Numbered from the stretch's first letter, positions 25,161 to 35,850 are shown. The stretch is DNA of 64,000 nt from Alteromonas sp. LOR (GCF_000753865.1 NZ_JQFW01000057.1:310628-374627), one strand, 5' to 3'. Numbers and translations: made by a program. The notes: a model not told the origin generated them from the letters alone.

Positions 25161-27851
25161 ATGCGTAAAACTCAGCTTAGCTGTGCGATCGTCGCTGCAT
25201 TGGCAACAACATCTATAGCCGCGCAGGAGTCGAAAGCACCCGCGAAACTCGAAACTATTGAAGTCACTGCAACAAAACGTACTGAATCAATTCAAGACGT
25301 GCCTGTTGCTGTTCAAGCTCTTAACGGTAAAGCCTTGGAAAACCTTGGCATTGATAACTTCCAAGAGTACGTCGAGTTCCTACCTAACGTTGTTTTCCAA
25401 GGAACGGGACCTGGCCAAAACGAGATTTACATCCGCGGCGCCGCAACAACACAATCAAATATAATGCTTTCTTCAGTCCAAGCATTACAGCCTTCGGTAG
25501 CCTTCTACCTAGATGAAATGCCTGTTTCAATGGCAGGTCGTAACCTTGACGTTTACGCCACTGACGTAGAGCGTGTTGAAGTGCTACCTGGGCCACAAGG
25601 CACGTTGTTTGGTGCTAGCTCGCAGGCAGGTACTATTCGTTTAATTACTAACAAACCAGACCATACAGGTTTTGGCGCTGGTTTCGACACTAACATTGGC
25701 TTCACCAAAGACGGTGAGATGAGCAACTCTGTTCAGGCCTACTTCAATATGTCACTTACCGACGACCTAGCAGTTCGCGTAGCGGCGTACAACGACCAAC
25801 AAGGTGGTTGGATTGACAACGTAAGAAACGTGCCTGGTGAGGGTGGTTATATAGGAAGCGCGGTTGTTGTTGACCGTATTTCTGGTGGTGTACTTGCCGA
25901 CCCAGTGGCGATGGATGCTAACCGCATTACTAACCCTAACATTTCTTCAAGTTCGGAAGCATCGGTAGTATCGCCTCAGAACGACGCACTCGTCGAAGAA
26001 GATTTCAATGATGCGGTTTACTCTGGTGCTCGTTTTGGTTTGTCGTATCACATCAACGACGACTGGGACTTGCTAGTACAGCATACTCAGCAAACGCTAG
26101 ACACTGAAGGTGTATTTTCTTACGACCCAACGTTAGATGGCGAAACGTCTGCTATTCGTTTCCAAGCAGATGAAAACAGAGATGAATTCGGTCTTACAAC
26201 GTGGACCGTTGAAGGTCGTATGGACAAGCTTGATGTTGTATATACCGGTGGTTATTTAGACCGTGATATCGACACATTAGCAGACTACACGGGCTACACT
26301 AACGGCGGTTTGTTCTCGGCATATTATCTTTGTAACCACTATGATACGCCGGATAACGCTGCAGATGAGCGTTGCCTAGATCCAACTAAGTATTATCAAG
26401 AAGATACTTCTTCTACACGTAATACTCACGAGCTGCGCTTCAATACCACTATGGATACGCCTTGGCGTGTAACTGCTGGTTTGTTCTACGACGAACAAGA
26501 AGTAGCCACCGTTGGCCAGTTCAAAATCGCTAACACAGAACTTTTTGATAACCTTCAACGCACGCTAGTTGGTAACGAAGGCATCAATAGCGACGGCGGA
26601 CCATTCCCAGCTGAAGTAAGTTTTGTTAACGACATTACCCATACTATTGAACAGATAGCGGTATTTGGCCAGGTTGAGTACGACCTAACAGAGAAGTTAA
26701 CTGCCAGTATTGGTGCTCGTTGGTATCAAATTGACGATATCTACGTAGGTTCAACATCTACTGTGGACGTAACTCGCCGAATTCGTGCATTTGGTACCCA
26801 AGATGCTGACGAATTAGCAGCAGTGGGCTTAGACCCTGATGCCGTTAATGCAGCTATTCAAAGCGGTCAATTAGAAACAGACCTTCTTGATAGCAACGGT
26901 GTGCTAACGGTTGACGACACCATTTTCAAATTTTCACTCGATTATAAAGTGAATAAAGACGTACTCGTATTCGCTAACTACTCTGAAGGTTTCCGTCCTC
27001 CAGTAACGAACCGTGTTGGGGGTGGTTTGTCAACGAACCAAGAAGGTAAGTTTAACAACTTCCGTATTCCAGTGTATTCGACAACGGATACGCTAGATAA
27101 CTACGAGCTTGGTTTAAAAGGCGACTTCTTTGACGGTCTATTCCGTGTAAACGCGACTGCGTACTACTCAGAAATTACCGACCTTCAAACGTCACGTTAC
27201 GACCCCACAAATATCTCATTCCTAGTATTTACTGATAACGTTGGTGATGCTGAGATAAAAGGGTTAGATGCTGATTTAACGTGGCTTGCCACTGACGACC
27301 TAGTTATTAATGCAGCATTTAGTATATTAGACACGGAACTAACAAGCGTAAACTCTGAGCTTGAAGGTATTGCGGCAGGTGTTGGTTCACAACTACCTTA
27401 CTCTGCAGAATTCTCTGGTAACATTAACGCACGTTACTTCTTTGAACTTGAAGGCGGAAAGCGTGGTTACGTTAACGGCTCTGTAAGCTACACGGGTGAC
27501 CGTTATGCAGGCATGGTAATGGATGCTTTCGTAATGGAAGATGCCACTCAGAATATTTACGGCACAGGTTCTGGTCTTAAAATAGAGCAAGAAGCAGCTG
27601 TATATGAAGGTGTTACTTACGCAGATTCAAACGGTGAAACCTTCCGAGGCGGCCGTTATGTTCAAGAGTCATACTTCCTTGCTAACTTAGCAGTAGGTGT
27701 TACTAACGACGTGTGGAAAGCTGAACTATACATTGATAATGTATTTGATGAGCGAGCGGTGTTAAACATCGATACGCAACAGTTTACGCCAAAAGTAGTT
27801 ACAAACAGACCTCGCACTATCGGAATGCGTTTCTCTTACGACTACTATTAA
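25161..27851 (+). CDS. TonB-dependent outer membrane receptor
   Basis: An 896-residue receptor beginning with signal peptide MRKTQLSC...SIAAQ. Plug-domain features are IEVTATKRTESIQDVPVAVQ, then IYIRGAATTQSN and LPGPQGTLFGASSQAGTIRLITNKPD. The large barrel ends with SYDYY, so it lacks the more usual terminal Phe. ATG 25161 is chosen over an in-frame ATG 27 codons upstream because it places the signal peptide at the N terminus. Ligand unknown. It is followed by a terminator and then a TPR-sulfotransferase gene on the same strand, a recurrent pairing in Alteromonadales by my recollection. Confidence 0.92.
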   Translation: MRKTQLSCAIVAALATTSIAAQESKAPAKLETIEVTATKRTESIQDVPVAVQALNGKALENLGIDNFQEYVEFLPNVVFQGTGPGQNEIYIRGAATTQSNIMLSSVQALQPSVAFYLDEMPVSMAGRNLDVYATDVERVEVLPGPQGTLFGASSQAGTIRLITNKPDHTGFGAGFDTNIGFTKDGEMSNSVQAYFNMSLTDDLAVRVAAYNDQQGGWIDNVRNVPGEGGYIGSAVVVDRISGGVLADPVAMDANRITNPNISSSSEASVVSPQNDALVEEDFNDAVYSGARFGLSYHINDDWDLLVQHTQQTLDTEGVFSYDPTLDGETSAIRFQADENRDEFGLTTWTVEGRMDKLDVVYTGGYLDRDIDTLADYTGYTNGGLFSAYYLCNHYDTPDNAADERCLDPTKYYQEDTSSTRNTHELRFNTTMDTPWRVTAGLFYDEQEVATVGQFKIANTELFDNLQRTLVGNEGINSDGGPFPAEVSFVNDITHTIEQIAVFGQVEYDLTEKLTASIGARWYQIDDIYVGSTSTVDVTRRIRAFGTQDADELAAVGLDPDAVNAAIQSGQLETDLLDSNGVLTVDDTIFKFSLDYKVNKDVLVFANYSEGFRPPVTNRVGGGLSTNQEGKFNNFRIPVYSTTDTLDNYELGLKGDFFDGLFRVNATAYYSEITDLQTSRYDPTNISFLVFTDNVGDAEIKGLDADLTWLATDDLVINAAFSILDTELTSVNSELEGIAAGVGSQLPYSAEFSGNINARYFFELEGGKRGYVNGSVSYTGDRYAGMVMDAFVMEDATQNIYGTGSGLKIEQEAAVYEGVTYADSNGETFRGGRYVQESYFLANLAVGVTNDVWKAELYIDNVFDERAVLNIDTQQFTPKVVTNRPRTIGMRFSYDYY

Positions 27852-27892
27852 GTTATTGTTTGAGACATTGGCTAAGCCATAGGTAAAAAATT

Positions 27893-27926
27893 AAAACGGC
27901 AAACTTTCGGGTTTGCCGTTTTTTCT
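27893..27926 (+). terminator. Intrinsic terminator after TonB receptor
   Basis: A 12-bp stem AAAACGGCAAAC/GTTTGCCGTTTT with loop TTTCGG, followed by T residues, 42 bases after the stop. Confidence 0.85.
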
Positions 27927-27947
27927 ATTTTTAGGCATGCTGTATAA

Positions 27948-29969
27948 ATGAATACAAAAGAACAACAAATACTTCTTACTATTAAGAAAACTTTAATGCA
28001 GTCTCACTTTCAATCGGTGATCACGCAATGTAGTGAATTGCTGACTGCACAGACTCAATCTAATGTGACAGACGCTGGTCTAATTGAAGCTAGTAACGCA
28101 GGTGAAACTGGGCTCAGCAGTGATGCACAGCGTGAAGCGCTGTATTTACAAGCGGTCGCCTACAGGCTATCAGGTAACACGCAAAATGCGATTGCTACTC
28201 TTGATAACGTTATTGCTTTATTTCCAGATTACGGAAGAGCGTTTCAAGAACTGGGTTACTGCTACGCGAACATAGACGGTAAAAAGTCTGCCCACAGCTT
28301 TTATCAAGCCACTCGATTTAATCCTGCATTACTTGCATCGTGGCAACAGCTCGAAAAAGTGTATAAAAGAGATGACCAGAAGCAAGCACTGACATTGTGT
28401 CAGCAGCAAATTCAATTTTTAACCTCACTGCCAAAACCGCTATTAGGTGCTACAGATTTAATGCACGAAGGCCAATTACACAAGGCTGAACAGGTTTGCA
28501 GGCAGTTTCTTACTAATAACAAGCATCACCCCGAAGCCATGATGCTGCTTGCCGAATTAGGCATTCAATTAAAGGTATACAGCGACGCTGAGTTTTTATT
28601 AGAAAGCTGCGTTGAAATGTATCCCGACAATGACAGAGCCGCTGCGGCTTTTCAAAGCCTGTTATCAAAGTTAGGAAAATTTCCTGAAGCAGCGGCGCTG
28701 GCTAAAAAACGCTTGGCGCTATCACCGGATAATTTTACCGTGCAAGTCTCACTGGCTCATGCCCTGGTAGGCATTGGTTCCTTAGATGAGGCAATTCACA
28801 TATACCAAGAACTATTATCTGCCAATGACGATCGCCCTGCGTTGTGGGTTGCTCTGGGTCATGCTTACAAAGCGCAAGGTAACATGGAGCAAGCGGTAAG
28901 CGCTTATCAAAAATCAATTGCTTTTGCCGCTGATTTTGGTGATGCCTACTGGAGCTTAGCCAATACTAAAACCTACCGTTTTGATGATAAAACAATGGAT
29001 AAAATGGTTGAGCAGGAGTCGTTGGCGTCGACGAAATTAGATGACAAAATTCATCTTTGTTTTGCATTGGGTAAAGGTTTTGAAGATAGAAAAGACGCTA
29101 AAACCGCGTTTCACTATTACAGCCTAGGCAACGCGCTTAAAAAACGAACCTTACAGTTTGATATTGGAAGAACTGAAGCGGCGTTAGCAGCACAGCAAGA
29201 GGCCTTTAATGCAGAAAGCTTTAATAAGGCCCAAGGCTGTCAGGCACCAGACCCTATTTTTATTGTCGGCCTGCCGCGCGCTGGCTCAACCTTACTTGAG
29301 CAAATACTGGCCTCTCATTCTATGGTAGATGGCACTATGGAGCTGCATGACGTATTGGGAATTGCTTCTTCACTGAGTCATAAAAAAACGCCTTATCCGT
29401 TTAATGTAAATGAATTAGACGATGAAGCGTGTAAGGCACTGGGTCAGCGATATATTGATCAAACTCAAGCTTATCGTCAGGGTGCTCCATTTTTTATTGA
29501 TAAAATGCCGAATAACTTTATTCATATCGGCCTTATCAAAAAAATACTTCCTAACGCAAAAATTATTGATGCTCGCAGGGCGCCCATGGATTGTTGCTTC
29601 AGCGGCTTTAAGCAATTGTTTGGGGAAGGGCAAGAGTTCAGCTACGGACAAGACGATATTGGCCGTTACTATGTCGCTTATAAAGCGTTAATGACTCATT
29701 GGAAATCAGTACTTCCCGGTGAAATATTAACGGTGCAGCATGAAGATGTGCTTGATGATCTAGAAGGGCAGGTAAAGCGCATACTCGCGTTTTGCGACCT
29801 TCCTTTTGAAGAAAGTTGCCTCTCATTTTATGAAACAAAGCGGGTTATCAAAACCCCAAGCTCAGAGCAAGTTCGCCAGCCTATTTACAAAACAGGTATG
29901 GAACAATGGAAGCCTTTTGAGGAATATTTGGCAGAGCTGAAACAAACGTTAACTCGTTTACGGTCTTAG
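27948..29969 (+). CDS. Tetratricopeptide-repeat sulfotransferase family protein
   Basis: A 673-residue product. Residues 1-370 are helical TPR repeats (for example YLQAVAYRLSGNTQNAIATLD and ALGHAYKAQGNMEQAVSAY). Residues 430-673 are a sulfotransferase fold with PAPS 5'-phosphate loop PRAGSTLLEQ near 443 and DARRAPMDCCFSGFKQLF as the likely 3'-phosphate motif. No signal peptide is seen. It would transfer sulfate from PAPS to an unknown acceptor, such as a glycan or protein. The start is only 20 bases after the upstream terminator, so it may rely on read-through or a promoter inside the receptor gene. Confidence 0.85.
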   Translation: MNTKEQQILLTIKKTLMQSHFQSVITQCSELLTAQTQSNVTDAGLIEASNAGETGLSSDAQREALYLQAVAYRLSGNTQNAIATLDNVIALFPDYGRAFQELGYCYANIDGKKSAHSFYQATRFNPALLASWQQLEKVYKRDDQKQALTLCQQQIQFLTSLPKPLLGATDLMHEGQLHKAEQVCRQFLTNNKHHPEAMMLLAELGIQLKVYSDAEFLLESCVEMYPDNDRAAAAFQSLLSKLGKFPEAAALAKKRLALSPDNFTVQVSLAHALVGIGSLDEAIHIYQELLSANDDRPALWVALGHAYKAQGNMEQAVSAYQKSIAFAADFGDAYWSLANTKTYRFDDKTMDKMVEQESLASTKLDDKIHLCFALGKGFEDRKDAKTAFHYYSLGNALKKRTLQFDIGRTEAALAAQQEAFNAESFNKAQGCQAPDPIFIVGLPRAGSTLLEQILASHSMVDGTMELHDVLGIASSLSHKKTPYPFNVNELDDEACKALGQRYIDQTQAYRQGAPFFIDKMPNNFIHIGLIKKILPNAKIIDARRAPMDCCFSGFKQLFGEGQEFSYGQDDIGRYYVAYKALMTHWKSVLPGEILTVQHEDVLDDLEGQVKRILAFCDLPFEESCLSFYETKRVIKTPSSEQVRQPIYKTGMEQWKPFEEYLAELKQTLTRLRS

Positions 29970-30100
29970 TGTTGCCTAGCGCAGCGAGGCTTAGCTTTGA
30001 TTAAAAGACTAGAAAAAGAACTTAACGTAAAGGGCTAAAGCAGAAGCTAATAGTAAAAGGTTAGAGTATACGGCAAGATAACAAGCCATATAATGTAATG

Positions 30101-30132
30101 ACGAAAAAAGCAGCCTAGGCTGCTTTTTTCGT
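30101..30132. terminator. Bidirectional intrinsic terminator
   Basis: A fully self-complementary 32-base element, ACGAAAAAAGCAGCC-TA-GGCTGCTTTTTTCGT, between the convergent sulfotransferase and ppsR genes. The 226-base gap holds nothing else evident. Confidence 0.85.
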
Positions 30133-30195
30133 TTTAGCTTATATTGACTGTAAACGGCTATTTCCCAGCCTGTTCTTATACCGCATATAGCATTA

Positions 30196-31008
30196 CTAAT
30201 ATTTTCTTCGCTTAAGTCCGGTTTCGGCTAAGATCTTTGCTGATATTTCTTCAATGGAATACTTAGTACTGTTCAAAAAAGGAATCTTTTCTTTGCGGTA
30301 CAAATTTTCCACTTCTCTTAACTCCATCCGACATTGCTGCATCGATGCATACTTACTGTTGGCACGTCGCTCAGAGCGTATTTGATGCAAACGTTCTGGC
30401 TGAATAGTCAAACCAAACAGTTTGTTTTTAAAACGTCTTAACGCTGGAGGTAGCTTAAGCATGTCTCCCATGTCTTCTTCAGTAAACGGGTAATTAGCGG
30501 CTTTTATTCCAAACTGAAGAGCCAAATATAAACTTGTTGGTGTTTTTCCTGAGCGAGATACACCTGTGAGAATAATATCCGCTTCGTCATAGTCTTTTAA
30601 GTTTGAGCCATCATCATTCGCTAATGCGTAATTTACCGCCTCAATACGAATATCGTAGGTTGTTTCGTGAATACTGTGCGTGCGATGTTTTTCTGGTTTT
30701 GACGGCACGCCAAGCACTTTTTCTAATGGAGCAACAAATTGGTCGAGGAAATTGTAGTTAATACCGACCGATTTAGAGATAATTTTGCGAACATCTACAT
30801 TCACAATTGTATAAAAAACGAGCGGTCGTTCTCCGGTATCTTGAAAACTTTCAGAAATTTGTTCTAAAACTTTCTGCGCTTCTTCCTCAGTTTCTACAAA
30901 TGGGATGGTGTTGTGATTAAACTCAACGGGGAATAATGATAGTAGAGCGTGACCAAACACCTCTGATGTGATGGCTGTACCATCTGAAATATAAAAAGCT
31001 GTTCTCAC
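30196..31008 (-). CDS. ppsR: Phosphoenolpyruvate synthase regulatory protein (PSRP kinase/pyrophosphorylase)
   Basis: A 270-residue DUF299 protein with the P-loop GVSRSGKT at 149-156 and the conserved N terminus [25 protein letters not shown] inactivates PEP synthase by ADP-dependent phosphorylation of a threonine next to the catalytic His and reactivates it by Pi-dependent dephosphorylation. It sits divergently from ppsA with a 263-base gap, the standard gammaproteobacterial arrangement, and thus controls gluconeogenic flux when cells grow on lactate, pyruvate or amino acids. Confidence 0.95.
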   Translation of the reverse strand: MRTAFYISDGTAITSEVFGHALLSLFPVEFNHNTIPFVETEEEAQKVLEQISESFQDTGERPLVFYTIVNVDVRKIISKSVGINYNFLDQFVAPLEKVLGVPSKPEKHRTHSIHETTYDIRIEAVNYALANDDGSNLKDYDEADIILTGVSRSGKTPTSLYLALQFGIKAANYPFTEEDMGDMLKLPPALRRFKNKLFGLTIQPERLHQIRSERRANSKYASMQQCRMELREVENLYRKEKIPFLNSTKYSIEEISAKILAETGLKRRKY

Positions 31009-31271
31009 AACATATCCTTAACATTGTCGTAATTTAATTACAGAATTAATAAAGAGTTTACATTCTTAATACGCCCATTCTATGATGATTTCGTCGAAAA
31101 GCCAGACGCTTATCGCGAATGACGACCATTTAAAACAGACTTACGATGTCGCGCGAAAAGTAATGGCTATCAACATTTCGACTAACGAATTGAATTTTTT
31201 CAGGTAATAAAATCAATAAAACCTGAGATTAACCTCATACCCTACACAAAAAAAAGCTGGAGGCTTGGGCT

Positions 31272-33647
31272 GTGCAAGATTACGTACTTTGGTATCAAGA
31301 ACTGGGCATGCACGATGTAGGTCGCGTAGGCGGCAAAAATGCATCATTGGGCGAGATGATTTCAAACCTTTCAAACGCCGGTGTGCAGGTGCCAGGTGGC
31401 TTTGCAACAACCGCCGAAGCGTTTAATGCGTTTTTAGAACAGAGCGGGTTAGAGGCAAAAATTCACGAAACGCTAGATGCGTTAGACGTTGACGATATTG
31501 GCGCACTTACTGAAGCGGGTAAGAACATTCGCCAATGGATTATCGACACGCCGTTCCAACCACAACTCGAAGACGCTATCAGAGATGCATTTGTCACTTT
31601 GCAGGGTGATGCAGGAGATGAGGCCTCTTTTGCAGTTCGTTCTTCAGCTACCGCAGAAGACATGCCAGATGCGTCATTTGCTGGGCAACAAGAAACCTTT
31701 TTGAACGTGAAAGGCTACGACTCAGTGATGGTAGCCATTAAACACGTATTTGCTTCATTGTTTAATGACCGCGCCATTTCTTATCGCGTGCACCAAGGTT
31801 ACGACCATAAAGGTGTTGCGCTATCGGCAGGTATTCAGCGCATGGTGCGCAGTGATATCGCGTCTTCAGGCGTTATGTTCACCATCGATACTGAGTCAGG
31901 CTTTGAAGATGTTGTGTTCATCACTAGCTCGTTTGGTTTAGGCGAAATGGTTGTTCAGGGTGCGGTAAACCCTGACGAGTTTTATGTGCACAAGCCAACC
32001 CTGGATAAAGGTTTACCCGCTATTGTTCGTCGTAACATTGGCAGCAAGCTTACTAAAATGATTTATTCTGATGATGAAGCTCACGGCAAGCAGGTTTCAA
32101 TTGTGGATATTGAGCCAGTTCAGAGTAAAACTTTCTCGTTAACCGACGATGAGGTGATGGAGCTAGCTAAACAAGCACAGATCATTGAAAAGCACTACAA
32201 GCGTCCTATGGATATTGAATGGGCCAAAGACGGTGTAGACGGCAAGCTTTACATCGTACAGGCTCGTCCAGAAACAGTTCGTAGCCGTGAAGATTCTCAA
32301 AGTATTGAGCGTTTCCAGCTTAAAGGCCAAAGCAACATTGTTTGCGAAGGTCGCGCTATTGGCCATAAAATTGGTGCAGGCGTCGCGAAAGTTTTAGGCT
32401 CTATCGAAGAGATGGATAAGATCCAAGCGGGCGATGTGTTAGTTACCGACATGACAGACCCTGATTGGGAACCTATCATGAAAAAAGCATCAGCGATTGT
32501 GACCAACCGCGGTGGACGAACTTGTCACGCAGCAATCATTGCTCGTGAGCTGGGTATCCCTGCGGTTGTGGGTTGTACTAACGCAACAGACAGCATTCAA
32601 AACGGCGATAGAATTACCGTGTCGTGCGCAGAGGGTGATACTGGTTACATCTATGGTGACGTGCTTGAGTTTGATGTTGTGACCTCACGCATCGATTCTA
32701 TGCCAGACCTTCCGCTTAACGTAATGATGAACGTGGGCAATCCGGATCGCGCATTCGACTTTGCACGTCTTCCTCATGCAGGAGTAGGCCTTGCCCGTTT
32801 AGAATTTATCATCAACAGAATGATAGGCGTTCACCCTAAAGCCCTTCTTAACTTCGACAGCCAGCCTGAAGAGTTAAAAGAAGAAATTACCGATATGATA
32901 GCGGGTTACGAGTCGCCTACGGAATACTACATCGAGAAACTTGTTGAGGGTATCTCAACCATTGGTGCAGCATTTGCGCCTGAAAAAGTTATCGTTCGTA
33001 TGTCTGACTTTAAGTCGAATGAATACTTCAACCTTGTTGGTGGTTATCAGTACGAGCCTGATGAAGAAAATCCAATGCTGGGATTCCGTGGTGCAAGCCG
33101 CTATATCTCAGAAGACTTCAGGGACTGTTTCGCTTTAGAGTGTGAAGCGATAAAGCGCGTTCGCAACAAGATGGACCTTACGAATGTGGAAATCATGATC
33201 CCATTTGTGAGAACCGTTGAAGAGGGACGTAAAGTTATTGAGCTTCTAGAAGAGCAAGGGCTTAAGAAGGGCGACAAAGGTCTGCGCATCATTATGATGT
33301 GTGAGTTACCGTCAAACGCACTGCTTGCTGACCAGTTCTTAGATATCTTTGACGGCTTCTCAATTGGCTCTAACGACCTTACCCAACTTACCTTGGGGCT
33401 AGATCGTGACAGTGGTCTTATTGCTCACTTGTTCGATGAACGTGATGATGCAGTAAAAGCCCTGTTGTCTATGGCAATCAGAGCCGCTAAGAAGCGTGGC
33501 AAGTACGTGGGTATCTGTGGACAGGGTCCATCGGATCACGAAGACTTTGCAGCCTGGCTAGTGGCTGAGGGCATTGACTCTGTATCGTTAAACCCTGATT
33601 CAGTAGTCGAAACATGGTTGTACCTTGCTGAAAAGCACGGACAGTAA
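31272..33647 (+). CDS. ppsA: Phosphoenolpyruvate synthase (pyruvate, water dikinase)
   Basis: A 791-residue enzyme converting pyruvate, ATP and water to PEP, AMP and Pi. The start is a GTG preceded by TGGAGG. The N terminus [26 protein letters not shown] is the ATP-grasp nucleotide-binding domain. The phosphohistidine domain has [14 protein letters not shown] with catalytic His419 next to the regulatory Thr417. The C-terminal TIM barrel contains [19 protein letters not shown] and the catalytic Cys in [10 protein letters not shown]. Length equals E. coli PpsA (792). Activity is regulated by the divergent ppsR product. A strong terminator follows. Confidence 0.97.
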   Translation: MQDYVLWYQELGMHDVGRVGGKNASLGEMISNLSNAGVQVPGGFATTAEAFNAFLEQSGLEAKIHETLDALDVDDIGALTEAGKNIRQWIIDTPFQPQLEDAIRDAFVTLQGDAGDEASFAVRSSATAEDMPDASFAGQQETFLNVKGYDSVMVAIKHVFASLFNDRAISYRVHQGYDHKGVALSAGIQRMVRSDIASSGVMFTIDTESGFEDVVFITSSFGLGEMVVQGAVNPDEFYVHKPTLDKGLPAIVRRNIGSKLTKMIYSDDEAHGKQVSIVDIEPVQSKTFSLTDDEVMELAKQAQIIEKHYKRPMDIEWAKDGVDGKLYIVQARPETVRSREDSQSIERFQLKGQSNIVCEGRAIGHKIGAGVAKVLGSIEEMDKIQAGDVLVTDMTDPDWEPIMKKASAIVTNRGGRTCHAAIIARELGIPAVVGCTNATDSIQNGDRITVSCAEGDTGYIYGDVLEFDVVTSRIDSMPDLPLNVMMNVGNPDRAFDFARLPHAGVGLARLEFIINRMIGVHPKALLNFDSQPEELKEEITDMIAGYESPTEYYIEKLVEGISTIGAAFAPEKVIVRMSDFKSNEYFNLVGGYQYEPDEENPMLGFRGASRYISEDFRDCFALECEAIKRVRNKMDLTNVEIMIPFVRTVEEGRKVIELLEEQGLKKGDKGLRIIMMCELPSNALLADQFLDIFDGFSIGSNDLTQLTLGLDRDSGLIAHLFDERDDAVKALLSMAIRAAKKRGKYVGICGQGPSDHEDFAAWLVAEGIDSVSLNPDSVVETWLYLAEKHGQ

Positions 33648-33664
33648 ACGCCAAAAGTAAAACG

Positions 33665-33693
33665 AAAAAACCGCTCAATTGAGCGGTTTTTTT
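33665..33693 (+). terminator. Intrinsic terminator of ppsA
   Basis: Perfect stem AAAAAACCGCTC-AATT-GAGCGGTTTTTT, 18 bases after the ppsA stop. Confidence 0.88.
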
Positions 33694-33694
33694 A

Positions 33695-33759
33695 TGTTCA
33701 TAGTTCGTGTTCATAGTACTTGTTCATAGTACTTGTTCAGAGCTCGTGTTCAGAGCTCG
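33695..33759. repeat. Five tandem 13-bp repeats
   Basis: Consecutive units TGTTCATAGTTCG, TGTTCATAGTACT (twice) and TGTTCAGAGCTCG (twice) start immediately after the ppsA terminator. They lie in noncoding DNA before the convergent small membrane protein gene. The sequential pairing of identical units suggests stepwise slippage duplication. Confidence 0.85.
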
Positions 33760-33794
33760 GCTAGTTAACTGCTAGTTAGCCTCGTTTTTCAGCG

Positions 33795-34013
33795 CTACTT
33801 TCTTAACCGACGCATTAACATTATGCGGTCTAATTTTCTCGCACTGGTTGTCATCGATTTTTGGCTAAACTTAAGCCATCCGCGAGCGCGGGGCCAATCG
33901 TAACTGAGCAGCATCAACCCCCCAAGTACAAGGAGAATAGAGCCAGGTAATAAGGTAAGGATAATACCGCTGATTAGCAGCAACCCACCAATGGTTAATC
34001 GCACTGTCTTCAT
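33795..34013 (-). CDS. Small membrane protein, possible PGPGW family
   Basis: A 72-residue protein with two hydrophobic segments joined by LLPGSILLVLGG and followed by DWPRARGWLKF, then a basic amphipathic tail ending MRRLRK. This resembles the PGPGW transmembrane family, although the eponymous motif is reduced to PGS here. Function is unknown; it probably sits in the inner membrane with the basic tail in the cytoplasm. It stands alone: the upstream 198 bases to the GNAT gene contain no other gene and no terminator I recognise. Confidence 0.6.
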   Translation of the reverse strand: MKTVRLTIGGLLLISGIILTLLPGSILLVLGGLMLLSYDWPRARGWLKFSQKSMTTSARKLDRIMLMRRLRK

Positions 34014-34211
34014 GTTTATCTATCCCGCTGAATATGTCTTGATACAAAGACGACAAAAACGCTGTTACTACTAAAAGCATGTGTTCGTACTTTATATATC
34101 TGAATAATGCGCTTTAGTTAGGTAAAAGCCAATAAGTTAAATGTAACCAAGTGTAGATATCGTTCTTTGGAAGAGGGGGCACTGAATACACTAGCAGTAG
34201 TAAAAGTGGTG

Positions 34212-34670
34212 TCAGTGCAACTGGGTAACGTCGGGGAGGGGAAACTGTTTAGCCTTACATTTAAGACGTTGCCTTGGCACGCCTGCATCCATAAATACTC
34301 TACCCGCGGGTTTAAAACCAATTGAGCGATGATAGGCAACGCTGTCGAGGTTACACACCACATTGAGTGTAGGAAAAGACTGTTGTTTTGCAGTTTTAAG
34401 AAGCGCGGCAAATAACGTTTTATAAATAGACAGGGTTCGATGGCTTCGTTTCACTGCTATTCGCCCTAATTCGCCCCCTCTAGTGAGCCTTGCAGTGGCA
34501 ACCGCTTCGTCGTCCCCGTCTATAATAAGAACGTGCGTTGCCGTGCTGTCTTGATCATCAAATTCACTGGCCTGCGGAATTCGCCACTCAACTACAAACA
34601 CACTTTTTCTGAGTGATTGAATGATTGGCTTTCCATTTTCCCAGTCGACGCTTTTTACCGTAAACGCCAT
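34212..34670 (-). CDS. GNAT family N-acetyltransferase (ElaA-like)
   Basis: A 152-residue single-domain acetyltransferase. Features are the ElaA-like start SLRKSVFVVEWRIPQASEFDDQDSTATHVLI, the strand-4/acetyl-CoA loop region AVATARLTRGGELGRIAVKRSHR, and the C-terminal AYHRSIGFKPAGRVFMDAGVPRQ found in this subfamily. The acetyl acceptor is unknown. It is 21 bases downstream of roxA on the same strand and likely co-transcribed with it. Confidence 0.8.
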   Translation of the reverse strand: MAFTVKSVDWENGKPIIQSLRKSVFVVEWRIPQASEFDDQDSTATHVLIIDGDDEAVATARLTRGGELGRIAVKRSHRTLSIYKTLFAALLKTAKQQSFPTLNVVCNLDSVAYHRSIGFKPAGRVFMDAGVPRQRLKCKAKQFPLPDVTQLH

Positions 34671-34691
34671 AGTGGCATTCCACCCTATTAA

Positions 34692-35804
34692 CTATTCCCA
34701 ATATCCGTTATTAATAAGTGTAGTTAATGTCTGCAAAAATGCAAAAGAGGGGGCATCTTGGCTCGACGTGGCATCGAACGTGTTGCCTGAGGCAAGTATT
34801 TCATACCACTCAATATCGTTCTCGGTCACATCAAATCGGCTACCATTGACATATAAAGCTAGCGGTAGTCCGTTCGTACCATCGCACAGCAATGGTCTTA
34901 TACCTGGTGCGGGCTGAAAGCTTAGGCCCGTTGCAAGGTCGTTAGACACTTGCTCAATGCTAACTTCTTGTTCTAATGGAAACTCAGGAATACCTTGTTC
35001 GCTCATTGCTTCTAACAGTGAGTGGGTATAATCCTTTGAATTAATGGTGTCGATTAACTGTTGTTTTAGCGCATTCACATCGCCAGCAATAACTTTTGCG
35101 GGTTGTACTGTGGCAGGGCGAGAAGGGTCGCTAAAACGCTGGTTGCCCGTTCCTTTATCAAGCATCATCGCCAGGCTTTCTGCAAGCTGAAGATTATCAG
35201 GTGCACGATAACCAACGGAATAGGTCAAGCTGTCTTCTATTGTTTTACCGTCATGAGGCCAACCTGGCGGTACATAAAGCACATCGCCGGGCATCATTGT
35301 TTCATCAATTATGGGGGAGAAATCTTCAATTTGACGAAGCTTTCCATGGGGATGTATCTCAGCATAATTACCTGGTTCGCCTACTCGCCACCGTCGAGAG
35401 CCTTTTCCCTGCACTAAAAATACGTCGTATTGATCGATATGAGCACCAACGCCTGCGCCTTCTGTAGCAAAACTAACCATTAGGTCGTCAAGGCGCCAAT
35501 TTGGAATAAATGAGAAAGGCGCGAGCAGGGGGGTTACGTCCCCAATGTATTTGTCCACACCTTGAACGAGTAATGTCCAGTGTCCTTGGCATACGCGCTC
35601 GAAGTCTTGTATTGGCCCTTCTTCTACATGCCATTGCCCATTGTCATGGCTGATTATTCTGCTGTCTACTTCACTCTCTTGTGCTAAGCCCGCGAGGTCG
35701 TTTTCATCAATAGGGTCGGCAAAGTTTTTAAAAAAACCTTTGAGTACAACAGGTTTCTGCTGCCAGTATTCGTTGAGAAATGTGTCGATATCAAAGTTTT
35801 GCAT
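34692..35804 (-). CDS. roxA: Ribosomal protein L16 arginine hydroxylase (JmjC/cupin oxygenase, YcfD/RoxA)
   Basis: A 370-residue 2-oxoglutarate/Fe(II) oxygenase of the length of E. coli YcfD (373). Iron ligands are H122-x-D124 in AHIDQYDVFLVQGKGSRRWRVG and H184 in PPGWPHDG. The C-terminal winged-helix/dimer part is present. The enzyme beta-hydroxylates an arginine of ribosomal protein L16. It lies downstream of the mnmA-hflD-purB block on the same strand but is separated from purB by a terminator, so it may have its own promoter within the 107-base gap. Confidence 0.92.
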   Translation of the reverse strand: MQNFDIDTFLNEYWQQKPVVLKGFFKNFADPIDENDLAGLAQESEVDSRIISHDNGQWHVEEGPIQDFERVCQGHWTLLVQGVDKYIGDVTPLLAPFSFIPNWRLDDLMVSFATEGAGVGAHIDQYDVFLVQGKGSRRWRVGEPGNYAEIHPHGKLRQIEDFSPIIDETMMPGDVLYVPPGWPHDGKTIEDSLTYSVGYRAPDNLQLAESLAMMLDKGTGNQRFSDPSRPATVQPAKVIAGDVNALKQQLIDTINSKDYTHSLLEAMSEQGIPEFPLEQEVSIEQVSNDLATGLSFQPAPGIRPLLCDGTNGLPLALYVNGSRFDVTENDIEWYEILASGNTFDATSSQDAPSFAFLQTLTTLINNGYWE

Positions 35805-35850
35805 ATAGTGTCTCGCTAAAAAGGCTCGCTAAAAAAGGAAAGAGAGAAAG

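Noticed and set aside
34118-34411. Alternative 97-residue minus-strand frame overlapping the GNAT gene
   Set aside because: It lies out of frame within the acetyltransferase, which has clear family motifs, so it is a shadow frame.
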